A DNA stretch of 64,000 nt from Bidens hawaiensis (lineage: Eukaryota; Streptophyta; Magnoliopsida; Asterales; Asteraceae), in assembly GCA_021521415.1 (NCBI GenBank), contig JAIQDT010000108.1, positions 199,501-263,500 of the forward strand, given 5' to 3'. Positions 45,601-56,157 of the stretch are shown in pieces. The notes below the pieces were generated by a model that saw only the letters and a list, made by a program, of their open reading frames with translations, was not told the origin of the DNA and ran no database searches. The stretch's first letter is position 1, and each line of letters begins with the position of its first letter. The position numbers and the translations under genes were made by a program.

Positions 45601-48600
45601 AAGGCTGAAGCCGTTGCTGAGCCTTTACGCGTGGAGAATGAGGAGCTCAAGGCCAAATTAGAGGCTCTCCAACGTGCTCATGATGCCTTGGCGATGGAAG
45701 ATGCCAAGAAGCTCCAGGAGATCTTGGACCAGAGGGGCGTGCTTGACCATACCGAGCGGAAGCTTAAGGGCGTCGAAGAGGCTGCCGCAAAGGAAGTGCT
45801 ACTTGCCAACCTTAACAAAAGCGAAGCCGAACGCACCTGCACCCAAGCTCAAGCCGCCCTTCAAGAAGCTCTGGTTGCCAAGGAATGGCTTATTCGAGAA
45901 GCGTTGTCTCAGGTAAATCTATCTTCATGTCTTCACGCTTTTCTTTGTAAATAGGGTGTTGACACTTGTATATTTTCTTATGTAGGTTGTGCATCGGGTC
46001 TTCTCAGAGACATCTTACGACGATGCTATGAGCGCAGCCCTCAACGCTTCTCACGAGGATGGGGAACGGGTCGGCTTCCTGCTTGGTCTAGGGTTTGTTG
46101 AGAAAGGCGTCCCGCCATCCAACTTCCCTTTGTACAATGTAGATACTGAAGCCATATATGACCAAGCAGTAAATCAATACGCCGCCTTCCCGCATCCGGT
46201 GGTGGAGAAGGTGAATGAAATTGCTGCTGCTGATGATGATGGGCTACCTATCCTTAAGGCTTTCCTTGAACAGCCACGCTCTACTGACGGCGCTGGTCCA
46301 AGTGGAAGTGGCCCTGAAGCCTGATCCTGAAGATCCCTTCCCGCTGCTAGGATAGATTTTGTTTGTATAGATTTACTTTCTTGTAGGCGGGTAGTTACCC
46401 GGCCATTCTTGTAACGAATATTTATGAAATGTAAATCTTTGTGCGGCTAAGACCGCTTGATTCATTGGATTCCTTGCTTTATAAACGTTATATGACACAT
46501 ACTTTAGTTTAAATTAGCAATTTTCCAAGTGTTTAGAATAAGTTAACCTTTGAACGTGGTAGATAGGTGTGAAGTTTTGCTTCCTCTTCCGTGATTGTGC
46601 GGGTAGGACCGTCACTTGCACGTAGTAGGATGGCTAAACTTTACCATCTGACCTGCGTGTAGGTTTTCCTCATCTTTGAGGATAAGTTAACCTTTGAACG
46701 TGGTAGATAATAGGTGTGAAGTTTTGCTTCCTCTTTCGTGATTGTGCGGGTATGACCGTCACTTGCACTTAGTAGGATGGCTAAACTTTACCCATATCTG
46801 ACCTGCGTGTAGGTTTTCCTCATCTTTGAGGATAAGTTAACCTTTGAACGTGGTAGATAATAGGTGTGAAGTTTTGCTTCCTCTTTCGTGATTGTGCGGG
46901 TATGACCGTCACTTGCACTTAGTAGGATGGCTAAACTTTACCCATATCTGACCTGCGTGTAGGTTTTCCTTATCCTTTTTTTTATTATTATTATTATTAT
47001 TTTTTTTTATTTTTTTTAGGATAACCTTTGAACGTGGTAGATGATAGGTTGAAGTTTTGCTTCCTTGTTCGTGATTGTGCGGGTAAGACCATCACTTGCA
47101 CTTACAAGGATGGCTAAACTATACTTACATCTGACCTGCGTGTAGGTTTCCCTTATTTTTATCGTTGTGTTTATGCGGGTTTTGCCGCCTTCCACACGTA
47201 ACGACTTACTTCTTCCCCCATTTATGCGGTGAATACCGGCACCAGTGGGAAGTTCATAAGTATAAAGGTAAACACATTATGAAAGGAGAATCATTTCCAT
47301 TAGAAGTGGCTCTAGGCCTTTTCTTTACAAGTTTTGGAATTGATCTACATATAACATTTGCGTAATTGAGCTCCATTCCATGTTCTTGGGATGGGAGTGC
47401 CATCGAGCCTTTCGAGCCGGTATGCGCCCTTTCCCAGGACTTCTTTGATAATGTATGGCCCTTCCCAGACCGGGCCAGCTTTCCCGGGCGCTCTTGGTTT
47501 GAAGCCTCGTTGTTACGCAGTATGTAGTCTCCTATATTGAAGTTGCAGAGTTTTACCCGCGTGTTGTAGTATTTTTGCATTTGTCGTTTGTAGTTCTCTT
47601 CACGCACTGCGGCTAAGTCTCTGCGTTCCTCGGTTAGCATAAGATCCAACCGTCTTTCCGCATCATTGTCTTCTGGCTGAATCAAGACCCTTGGTGAGGG
47701 TAGACCAATTTCGACCGGGACCATGGCTTCAGTGCCATAAGTGAGGCTGAACGGGGTTTCTCCCGTACTGGCCTTCTTCAGCGTTCTGTTTGCCCAAAGG
47801 ACGTACGGAAGCTCGTCCACCCAGCCGGATCTGTGTTCCAATAGTCTCTTCTTGATGCCTTCGACGATGCTCTTATTTGCTCTTTCCACCTCACCATTAC
47901 CTTGCGGGTGTGCCACTGAGGTAAAGGTGTGGGTGATTTGAAGTTCTTTTAGCCACTGTTGTAGCTTCTTGTCAGCAAAGTTGGTGCCGTTATCGCTCAC
48001 CAAATTCTGTGGAAGTCCAAAACGACAAATAATAAATTCCCAAATAAATTTTTTGATATGTTTCGCGGTTGTTTGGGCTAAAGGTTTTGCTTCTATCCAC
48101 TTGGTGAAGTAGTCGATGGCTACCACTAGGAACTGAACATTTCCTGCTGCTGTAGGAAATGGGCCTGTCACATCGATGGCCCACTTCTGGAATGGCCATG
48201 AAGAAGTGACTGGAACAAGTTCATTCTTCGGGCGGTGCGTATTGGGTGCGTAAAGCTGGCAAGACCTGCATTTTCTGATGTATGCCAGTGCATCCGTATG
48301 CATCCCCGGCCAAAAGTATCCCGCGTTGTTTAGCTTGGCTACAACAGCGCGGGGACCTGCGTGTACTCCACAGATGCCTTCGTGTACTTCCCTTAGGAGG
48401 TAGTCAGCATCTTGGTTGTCCACGCATCTTAAGAGTGGGCCAAGAAAGTTACGTCTGTAAAGGATGTCATTGACGAGTTGATAATTCAGTGCCTTACAGC
48501 GTAGTTTTCTTGCCTGTGTTTTGGACTCTGGTAGTGTACCTGTCGCAAGGTATTTTATTATTGGTGTCATCCACGTTTCCGTGCCGGTTTGGATGACACA

Positions 48601-51600
48601 AATTTCCTTGTGCGGGACCGAAGGTGTCTCGAGGAGTTCAATGCGGATATCCTTTCCTAGGTGGGTAAAGGCTAATGAAGCAAGCTTGCTTAACGCATCC
48701 GCAGATTTGTTTTCACTTCGCTTGACGTGTATGACTTTGCAGTCATTGAAATCGCGCATAAGGGATTTTGCTTGTGCGAGGTACAGGGCCATTGTGTCGT
48801 TCACGGCCGTGTACGTCCCGTTGATTTGATTGGCTACTAACATGGAATCCACGTGGGCTTCCAAGTTTTTCACTCCCATCTTACGCGCAATTCTCAGCCC
48901 AGCCAGGAATGCCTCATACTCGGCTTCGTTATTCGTACTTGGAAAATCCAATCGAATAGCGTAGGTGTATTCTTGGCCCGCTGGGTTGGTTAGCTTTAGC
49001 CCTGCGCCTGAACCCTCGTTATTGGCTGCCCCATCAGTGTAGAGTCGCCAGACATCATTGATGTCTTGTGCTGGAGAGGGTTGGGCCTCTTCCTGGCACT
49101 CTTTCTCCCGCGATGCAGGCACTTCTGCAATAAAGTCGGCCAGAACCTGGCCTTTTATGGCTGGTCTTGGCTTATACTTTATCGCGTATTCTCCCAACTC
49201 AATTGCCCATTTTGCTAGGCGTCCCGATAACTCGGGTTTGCCTAGAACGTTTGCAAGTTTGAAGTTGGAGAGGATGGTGATTGGGTGACCCTGGAAATAT
49301 CGTCTTAACCTGCGTGAGGCGTGTAAAAGTGCTAAGACTAATTTTTCGAGGGTAGAGTACCGGGTTTCTACATCTGTTAGGATACGGCTGACATAATAGA
49401 TTGGCATCTGGATGCCTTTTCGCTCCACTAGCAGGACTGCCCCGGTTGCTCTATCAGTTGCGGAAAGGTATAGGATTAACTCCTCTCCCGCTTCTGGTGC
49501 TGTGAGTGTTGGGAGTTCGATCAAGCGTGACCGAATCTCCTGAAAAGCTGCTTCCGCTTCTGGTGTCCAGCGGAAGTGCGTTTTTTTCAAACAGTTTCTC
49601 AACGTTGACACGAAGGGGAACGACTTATCCGCGTGGTTTGCCAAAAAGCGATTAAGTGCCACTAGTCGTCCGTTCAGTGTCTGAGCCTGTTTGATGGTAG
49701 TAGGTGATTCCATTTTGATAATGGCTTCGACCTTTTCAGGGTTCGCTCTGAAGCCATCTTTAGTGACGATGACCCCCAAGAACTTCCCTTCTTCCGCTCC
49801 AAAGGCACACTTGCTCGGGTTGAGCTTCATGTTTATCTTCCTGAGCGTATTGAAAGTTTCTTCGATGTCTTTCAACATCGCTTCTGGGTCAGGGCTTTTG
49901 ATGACCAAGTCATCCATGTAGACTTCCAAGTTCCTCCCAATTTGGGAATGAAACTCTTTGTCCATCAGGCGTTGGTATGTGGACCCGGCATTCTTAAGTC
50001 CGAATGGCATCATTTGATAACAAAATGTGCCATCGGGCGTCCGAAAAGCGGTTTTGTCCTGATCATCAACGGCCATGTGGATTTGATGGTACCCCTTGTA
50101 AGCGTCCAGGAAGCATTTAAGGCGGAATGGTGTCAACGAATCCACCTTAAGATCAATTTCAGGTAACGGATAACAATCTTTGGGGCATGCTTTGTTCAAA
50201 TCTTTGAAATCTATGCACATGCGCCATTGTTTGTCATTCTTCGGTACCATTACGGGATTTGCAACCCAAGTTTGATATCTACTAACGCGTAAGATGTCTG
50301 CGTCAAGAAGTTCCTTGACTTGGGTTCTACACGCGTTAGTTTGTTTTGGCCCCATTACTCTGCGCTTTTGTACGATCGGTGTGACAGCCGAATCGCATTT
50401 GAGCTTATGCTCTGCCTTACTCCGGGGTACACCAGTCATGTCAGCTGGTGTCCACGCGAAGATGTCGGCGTTTCTTTGTAATAAGCGCTTAAGTAAGGTG
50501 CGAGTGGGATCAACAATTGTTGGGCCAATGGTAACGGCCTGGTCAGGGTACTTGCCATTGAAGGCCCATCTTTCTGGTTCGGTGATGGTTGGTTTAGCCA
50601 TCTTTGGTTTGGGTTTAGATGAGACAGATGCGATACATACCTGGGGAATGCCGGTGATTATCGCTACACTCTCAGCTGTTGGCCATCCCATTAATACTCT
50701 ATATATTATTAGAGTATTAATAAAACACAGGTTAGGTAGTTTGGGATGTCTTATTCAATATTTCAATTATTGTGATTAGGTTTGGTTCCTCTACAAGTAT
50801 TTATAGTTACAATCATAAAGAGCTTTTTGTCTTAACCCTTATATAAACCCAAGTGTGTTCATCATTCTGCATATCCACGTACCCATTGCGCCTAATATAC
50901 TGTTTGACTTGTTATGCACATTTCCATTATTCCATATTTGAATTATTGGAAATATAATTAAAATCCTGAACAAAACTTAGACCATCTCTAACGAGGACAC
51001 CCATGGAGATCCTTGAGCCATTATAGAAGAGAGATGGAAGGAGAGGATGTTATGATGAGAGAGACGGTGAGAAATCTGTCTTCTTAGGCAACATCGAGTG
51101 AGCTCTATGAGAGGGGGCACCTTTAAAGATTTCGGCGTGGAGTGATGACATTTGTTAAGGGTGTTCATGTGTTGGTTTTGTGCGTAAACTGAAAATTCAG
51201 TTTTTTGGGTTACAATGGGTTCAGTTCGTTTTCGTTTCATGCATGCCCGTAACATCTTCCATTATGATGTGGATGGTCTTTAGTCATAATTCTTAATAAG
51301 CACATACATGAGCACCATTATAATTTAAATAATTAAACTAGCGTTTTAAGTTTTCTCATTTTATTTTAGAGGTGAAGGCCGGAGTGTGACATAAGAGGTT
51401 ATATTTAAATACAATTTTTAAACATGTTTGATGACAATGAAATTGCCTCTTAATATATTGTTATAGTACAATCAGTTAATAATTTCATAGTAAAGTTCTA
51501 CACTTCTACAAAATATTTCATATAAATTACACACACTAATACGTGCTTGTGTGATACATCGGGAAATACAGACACTATTAATCACGTACCATGTTAATTT

Positions 51601-52942
51601 TTTAACTAAAAAACAACTATAACAATACAATAAAAAGTAAAGAGAATAAAATTTCGTTTTATGGTGTGAAAATTAAAAATAATACTATATGAAATAGTTA
51701 TTGTTGTTTATAAATCGTGGGGAATGTTAGTTTAATAAATGAAAAAAAAAAGAAACATATGAATAAAGATTAGTGGGCAAATTGTAATTATTCTTTAAAT
51801 AACCAAAATTTGGGTAAAGATAAGCGACAAAAAGGCCAAGTAGTCTTTAAATAACCTAAAGATATTGTGTAGCAAAACTATTTTGCCCCCTTAAACTATT
51901 AACCAATTGCTTTAACTATTATACAATATAAAGAAAATATTTAATTTTTTAATATTATTTGGTTTACATTTTTATTGTAAGGTCACCAAGCTAGATTTTC
52001 AGTTTAAATACTTGGTAACTTTTAATCAGTTGAATTGAATCAATACACAAACCTTTCAATTATTTTCACAATAAACATTAAAAGTTGTAACTCTTCAATT
52101 TTAAGATACACTTCTTTTGGTGTATTATTATGCGGTATAAATATATAAACTTAATAAGAAAAAACAAAAGTTGTTTATAACGTTTAATGTTATTTTCCTC
52201 CCTTTTGAAGGTAAACCATGGCAATTTAGTGATGTTGGAAGGATTTTGTATAGATCCAGACAATTCAAATTGTTATCTAGTTTACGAGTATCTTGAAAAT
52301 GGGTCTCTTTATACAAGATTGCATGATAGCAAGGCGGAGAGGTTAAGTTGGAGAAAAAGACTAAGAATCGCAGTGGATATAGCTAACGGGCTTCAGTATA
52401 TCCATGAAGACACTATACCACGAGTCGTACATAAAGATGTCAAGAGTAGCATCCTTCTGGATGCACACATGAGAGCCAAGATTGCTAATTTTGGACTAGC
52501 TAAATCGGGATGCAATGCTATAACAAGACATATTGTTGGAACTCAAGGATATGTCGCTCCTGAATATATATCTGATGGAATTGTATCTACTAAAATGGAT
52601 GTTTTCTCATTTGCGGTTATTTTACTTGAGCTTGTTTCAGGGAGAGAGGCTGTTAATGAAGAGGGGAAGGCTTTGTGGGTAGAAGTCTATGAAAACTTCA
52701 ATGGGGATGACGAGAAACCGAATCATAAACTTACAGAGTTCATTGATGACACCATTTTAAGAGAACCGTGCTCAATTGATAGTGTTAAGAATGTCATGTC
52801 AATTGCCATCGCTAGTTTACATAGAGATCCTTCAAGGAGACCTAGTATGGTGGATATTGTATACGCGTTGTGTAAAAGTGATGACTTGTTTACCGATCTC
52901 TCGGAAGATGGCTTTTCACCACTCCAAGTTCTTGCAAGATAG
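39680..52942 (+). CDS. LysM-domain receptor-like pseudokinase (LYR/LYK4-LYK5-NFP type), two exons
   Basis: Cell-surface receptor of the LysM family that binds chitin or related glycans. Exon 1 is 39680-40765 and exon 2 is 52211-52942, joined in phase 0 (CAAAAG|GTACAT ... GAAG|GTAAACC), giving 605 residues. Residues 1-23 form a signal peptide. 30-225 is the LysM ectodomain, with C33, C42 and two CxC motifs (CTC 97-99, CKC 164-166) and many N-glycosylation sites. The membrane span is about 251-270. The kinase domain is about 310-590. It keeps Lys347 (CAIK), but the Gly-rich loop is reduced to QGSVFKG, HRD reads HKD (436-438), the catalytic-loop Asn is lost (VKSS-ILLD), and DFG reads NFG (455-457). 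The fold is thus a pseudokinase, as in NFP/LYK4/LYK5 relatives, which signal with a CERK1-like partner. Odd: an 11.4-kb intron filled by a retroelement. Exact orthology is not assigned. Confidence 0.9.
40766..41082 (+). other. 5' part of the receptor intron
   Basis: AT-rich original intron sequence between donor GTACATCC and the left boundary of the Tat element at TGTGGGGCACC. No gene is present. Confidence 0.6.
41083..42122 (-). repeat. 3' LTR of the Tat element
   Basis: Read on the minus strand it starts TGAAGAGGTAGG after the purine tract and ends GGTGCCCCACA. It is about 1040 bases. There is no second copy in the window to confirm the exact ends, so boundaries rest on the TG...CA rule and the purine tract. 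Confidence 0.6.
42500..42800 (-). repeat. 97-bp tandem repeat in the Tat element
   Basis: About three copies, marked by GAAGGGTTTTGCCTT followed by GACACTGTACCCGCA, starting near 42544, 42641 and 42738. Such satellite-like arrays are common in Tat/Ogre untranslated regions. Confidence 0.75.
43140..43274 (+). promoter_or_regulatory. TATA-like promoter and leader of the antisense ORF
   Basis: AGTATATAAAGGGGGAGAGG at about 43145-43164 contains a good TATA box. It is followed 25-35 bases later by a CT-rich start-like segment (CACTTTCACTCTTCTTC) and a leader of roughly 90 bases before the ATG at 43275. Its position and polarity fit a separate promoter for the ORF opposite to pol. Confidence 0.6.
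43275..46324 (+). CDS. Antisense ORF of the Tat element (gypsy-type transposon protein, PF04195-like), five exons
   Basis: A protein encoded opposite to pol between integrase and the 3' LTR, a position known for several Tat-lineage elements. Its function is unknown. Exons 43275-43992, 44055-44573, 44648-45079, 45158-45912 and 45986-46324 all have GT-AG borders and join without a stop, giving 920 residues. About residues 20-235 resemble the plant putative gypsy-type transposon family (GKIGVYAAFFVYGNLRFPLT, FEWVCRILGIEPYVDRLMTF). The middle is low complexity and rich in P, S, A and T with acidic patches. 560-760 is a long coiled coil rich in A, E, K and R (ARAKEVSQARALREENQQL). Intact splice sites and frame argue for recent selection or recent insertion. 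The name transposase in databases is not proof of activity. Confidence 0.8.
46325..47253 (-). repeat. Tandem repeats between pol and the antisense ORF
   Basis: 46540-47150 holds about four copies of a unit of roughly 147 bases beginning with TAACCTTTGAACGTGGTAGA and including GTGATTGTGCGGGTA and GACCTGCGTGTAGGTTT. The last copy is separated by a T/TTA-rich stretch at 46975-47017. No gene is present. Confidence 0.75.
47254..50691 (-). CDS. Tat-type pol: reverse transcriptase, two RNase H domains, integrase (5'-truncated)
   Basis: 1145 residues in one frame. Reverse transcriptase at about 130-310 has MCIDFKDLNKACPKD and the catalytic YMDD (258-261). RNase H 1 lies near 400-520 (LSATDRATGAVLL). 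The second, archaeal-type RNase H lies near 545-670 (WRLYTDGAANNEGSGAG). Integrase runs from about 765, with an HHCC finger (HEGICGVHAG...CRSCQ) and a D-D-E core (WAIDVTGPF, VSDNGTNF, NGEVERANKS). Together these copy RNA to DNA and insert it. The tail is out of frame: after YILRNNEA (near 47505) the expected GPY/F-like tail is found in another frame, so a small indel broke it. The beginning (gag and protease) is missing because the element is truncated at 50691. The ATG at the start is probably not the original one. Confidence 0.88.
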   Translation of the reverse strand: MGWPTAESVAIITGIPQVCIASVSSKPKPKMAKPTITEPERWAFNGKYPDQAVTIGPTIVDPTRTLLKRLLQRNADIFAWTPADMTGVPRSKAEHKLKCDSAVTPIVQKRRVMGPKQTNACRTQVKELLDADILRVSRYQTWVANPVMVPKNDKQWRMCIDFKDLNKACPKDCYPLPEIDLKVDSLTPFRLKCFLDAYKGYHQIHMAVDDQDKTAFRTPDGTFCYQMMPFGLKNAGSTYQRLMDKEFHSQIGRNLEVYMDDLVIKSPDPEAMLKDIEETFNTLRKINMKLNPSKCAFGAEEGKFLGVIVTKDGFRANPEKVEAIIKMESPTTIKQAQTLNGRLVALNRFLANHADKSFPFVSTLRNCLKKTHFRWTPEAEAAFQEIRSRLIELPTLTAPEAGEELILYLSATDRATGAVLLVERKGIQMPIYYVSRILTDVETRYSTLEKLVLALLHASRRLRRYFQGHPITILSNFKLANVLGKPELSGRLAKWAIELGEYAIKYKPRPAIKGQVLADFIAEVPASREKECQEEAQPSPAQDINDVWRLYTDGAANNEGSGAGLKLTNPAGQEYTYAIRLDFPSTNNEAEYEAFLAGLRIARKMGVKNLEAHVDSMLVANQINGTYTAVNDTMALYLAQAKSLMRDFNDCKVIHVKRSENKSADALSKLASLAFTHLGKDIRIELLETPSVPHKEICVIQTGTETWMTPIIKYLATGTLPESKTQARKLRCKALNYQLVNDILYRRNFLGPLLRCVDNQDADYLLREVHEGICGVHAGPRAVVAKLNNAGYFWPGMHTDALAYIRKCRSCQLYAPNTHRPKNELVPVTSSWPFQKWAIDVTGPFPTAAGNVQFLVVAIDYFTKWIEAKPLAQTTAKHIKKFIWEFIICRFGLPQNLVSDNGTNFADKKLQQWLKELQITHTFTSVAHPQGNGEVERANKSIVEGIKKRLLEHRSGWVDELPYVLWANRTLKKASTGETPFSLTYGTEAMVPVEIGLPSPRVLIQPEDNDAERRLDLMLTEERRDLAAVREENYKRQMQKYYNTRVKLCNFNIGDYILRNNEASNQERPGKLARSGKGHTLSKKSWERAHTGSKGSMALPSQEHGMELNYANVICRSIPKLVKKRPRATSNGNDSPFIMCLPLYL
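50690..50721. repeat. Perfect 12-bp inverted repeat at the Tat truncation point
   Basis: ATTAATACTCTA at 50690-50701 and its exact inverse TAGAGTATTAAT at 50710-50721, with an 8-base AT spacer. It lies where pol homology ends. Confidence 0.85.
50722..52210 (+). other. 3' part of the receptor intron
   Basis: AT-rich intron ending at the acceptor TTTTGAAG|GTAAACC. 50722-50900 (TAGGTTTGGTTCCTC, ACAAGTATTTATAG) looks like LTR remains of another retroelement, but no ends are found. A MITE-like unit follows at 50979-51279. Confidence 0.5.
50979..51279. mobile_element. MITE-like unit
   Basis: About 301 bases with short inverted ends (AGACCATC... and ...GATGGTCT). TTA stands close to both ends but is offset by one base, so a Harbinger-type TWA duplication is possible, not proven. 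No coding sequence is seen. Confidence 0.4.
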
Positions 52943-54454
52943 TTTTAGTTTGGTTATTTGTGAATACTAGAAGCTTGTAAACATGATATACAATTTCTTA
53001 TCATCGTACCTTTTTTTGAAACCATGGATGATATATGATTTTGTGATATTTTCAAGTCATCGTCTCAATATGTTTTTTTCTCTCGGGATTATAGTAACCC
53101 ATCTTCTAATATTGGAAGGTTGCTACAAATTGTTTGTCTTCGAATCTTTGTTTATGACAGACTAGTTGATTAGGTAAGCGTACAATCATCTCGCTTTCTC
53201 TCTCACACTATATTTGATCAATAACGACGTACAAATGGTCATATGATTACCTATATAGAATTAGTTATAGATTTAGTATGCTCGTCTCTATATATGTTAT
53301 ACGCAATTTATAGATGCGTATTTGTGAAAGCGAATGAATTGAAGCTGGAGTTCAAGTCCATGTTAGATCACTTTTATTTGGAGACGTAATCGAATATAAG
53401 TATAAGTTGACTTTGATACTTATCTTCCCCTTTTTTATTACATGTGGGTTATTGTCATGACATATATCTAACACAAATTTAAATATAGTCGATAGTTGTA
53501 ACTTGTAAAGACCCGTTCAATAATCTTATTAATAATATAAGTTTGGTTTATGTTCAAGAATATATTAGTTAAATTTATAAACACAGCAGGCTGGTCATGA
53601 ACTGTATACATAAATCTCAAGCGAACCCTAGAGTATGTATGTAATACAGCTCATTTTTTTCTTTACTTAAAAAGTAATCTTTTTATGTGGCCGGTTCTCT
53701 AACAAAACGGATTGTTTTTTTTTTAAGATGGAGAGACGGATTGGATTTTAAAAATCTCAACTAACTTTTATTGGCAGATAATAGTCTCAACGTCGTTTAT
53801 TGCCAATGGTGGTCTCAAATTAAAAAAAAATTGCTCTCAGTGGTCCCCCATTAAAAAGAACTTAATGGTGTTAATTTCATTTATTTTATTTTTTTCAAAT
53901 TTCAAACTAATGTTTCAGGGCTTTTGATTGGAATGAGGATACGAGCCTATTGATGTAAAACTTAGCTCGAAACGATGCTCCAAACAGCTTATACGGGGGT
54001 GGGATACGAACATATTCCTTTCGTTTTACATCTCAAGTATGTACATTGATAGTTGGTGAAAATACGAAAGATGGAATGTTTTGTAATTTGTAGTTGTTGA
54101 AAAGGAAACATTTGCAAGTGTTATGAATGAAGCTGATCGTTTTCAAAGATGAAATCACGCATATGTTAATTGTAATATGTTTTTATTTATTATGTTTAAT
54201 GAAATATGTTGCTTACATTTCTATACAACGTTTATTTAATATAATTTTTTTGACCCAACTTGTTTGGTTTGACATGTTTTAATTTGACTTGACCCGTTCG
54301 AGGTCGACCTCTTTTGACACCCACTGACTAAAATTCATAGACTATAATAACAAGTATAATCTCACCAATTATACCATATGAAAAACTTGATTATTTTTAC
54401 AAAAAACTTAAAAATGATATAAAAGATTCTGGCTTGTGTAATTTAAATAAAAAA
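52943..54454. other. Intergenic downstream of the receptor
   Basis: The receptor 3' UTR probably ends within the first few hundred bases. Near 54240-54320 there are TTGACCCAACTTG-like words typical of repeat debris. No gene is supported. Confidence 0.45.
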
Positions 54455-54483
54455 CTAGTATTTCGGGCCCCGCGTTGCGGGGG
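54455..54483 (-). mobile_element. Candidate Helitron 3' terminus
   Basis: On the minus strand a hairpin CCCCGCAACGCGGGG (54482-54468, 6-bp stem, AAC loop) is followed after nine bases by CTAG (54458-54455) and then host T. Helitron 3' ends have a GC-rich hairpin 10-12 bases before CTRR. The element would extend to higher coordinates. Its 5' TC end was not found. Confidence 0.5.
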
Positions 54484-56157
54484 TTGTGAAACCAATAGCG
54501 TCGAACCATAAACAACCCCAAGAGCGTCGAACCATAACCGATTAACCACCATATATATACATTGAGTCAATCAGCATCATCACACCAGCCATTAACTATA
54601 TACATATTTTGTCACCACTATTCAGATTCCACATTTAACATGAGTTTCCTTTAATTCCTAGTTTGACAACAAAATGTATTTCCAGCACAGAAGAAAAAAC
54701 CTTCCACAATGACTTCAACTAAATAAGAAAACAATCAATTCATTTCTTACTTTTCAGTTTTTATTTTAAAGACCTCTATGACATCACTGACATTTATATC
54801 ATTAATATTTTGCTACATAATTCATGTATCTATCTTGTCTTTTGATGTCAAACATATTACATAGATATTTTTTGTGTCTACATATACCCACACTAAGGAG
54901 AATTAACTGGAATCACATCAATTTTCATAAAGAAAAAACATGTTTTTGACTTTAATAAAGTCAAACTGAAAGGAACAGAAGTGCTGGTGGCTATTAATTC
55001 ATATAAGTTCCAAAAGAATAACCCCTTGATGTGTTGTATTCTTAGACTTCTCTGTTTGCTTGTTTAATCTAATTTGCTGATTTATACAAATGTGTGGATC
55101 TTGCTTACACCTGCAATTGCGTGGATAGTTAAGTTAGTGTGATCTTGTTTGTATAACGTTGGCGTCATTTTATATGTGAAACTATTCCCGTTCTTGTGTA
55201 TTATTAAAAGCAAGCTATAAATTTGTATGTTGTAGTGGTCAGTATACTATTTATCCAATAGTAAGTAGGAGACATCTTTTCTGCGTAGACATGGGGACAG
55301 CGTTCTGATTACATGGTGGAGCGGCGAGGGAGTGGCGAACTATAGCGAGGGCCGAAGGGTTTGTTAAACCATGGGAAGAGATGATGAACTTGAATTCCTC
55401 AGCCGAAATAAAGAGGTGCATGGGGGCGATATCTGGAAGAAGGGAAAACGCAGGGTAGCATGGCGTGTAATTGTGTGCGCGGTGGTATTCCAAAAAAGCC
55501 CATGTTACTGTATCAAATGATGATGATATTATTTACAGTATAATACGTACATATTACTAAGACTATATCTATACATGTCGCCCTCACAAAGATTTCAAAT
55601 AAAAACAAACCTTATGATTAAGAAGATATGCTTAGATGTACACCTCTTTAGTTTGTCCACTCAACATCAAAATCTGCACAAAGTAAATGAAAAGCATTTA
55701 TTTCCATGCAATCTTGGTGAAAACAAATAAGAAATTTGATGACTTCATAAAGTAAACCTCTTGATATATGATATGCTTATGAGAAAGTGAACCATCTAGT
55801 CCAGTGTAATAAAGTAATAGTAAATCAGGAACAAACACTATTCAAAAGAAAATTATACCTGATGATACTTGTGCTTGAATTCCTCAACTCACTTCTTCAG
55901 TTATAAAACTTCATGATGAGCATACATATCCAATTAAAGTATCAGTTGAAGCCAATAAGAAATCGTATATGTCAAATCGGAGAGGGTCGAACATCATCGT
56001 TGAAGATTACGCTCATCCTCTGATTCACTCTTCGTTGTCTGCGTGGATTGAACTAAGGCGTCTCTGTTTCACCATGGCGATTCAATTCCATTCCTAAACC
56101 TAAAGTTGATTATATATACTCAGACGAATCAAAACCTAAAACTAAATTTCAAAACAA
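54484..56157. other. Intergenic or Helitron body, nothing coding recognised
   Basis: No supported gene. 55251-55493 has an 80-residue open frame on the minus strand with no known motif, denser in GC than its surroundings; it could be a captured gene piece. Repeats of AGCGTCGAACCATAA occur twice at 54496-54540. Confidence 0.35.

Larger units (their letters stand above)
41083..50691 (-). mobile_element. Tat-lineage Ty3 retrotransposon in the receptor intron, 5'-truncated, antisense
   Basis: On the minus strand the order is pol (50691-47254), a tandem-repeat region, an oppositely directed ORF, more tandem repeats, a purine tract (GACTGGGGGGACT, about 42123-42135) and the 3' LTR (42122-41083). 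Two RNase H domains after reverse transcriptase mark the Tat lineage. Gag, protease, primer site and 5' LTR are absent: the sequence ends near 50691 at a perfect 12-bp inverted repeat. No target duplication could be tested. The element lies antisense to the receptor and wholly in its intron. Confidence 0.83.
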
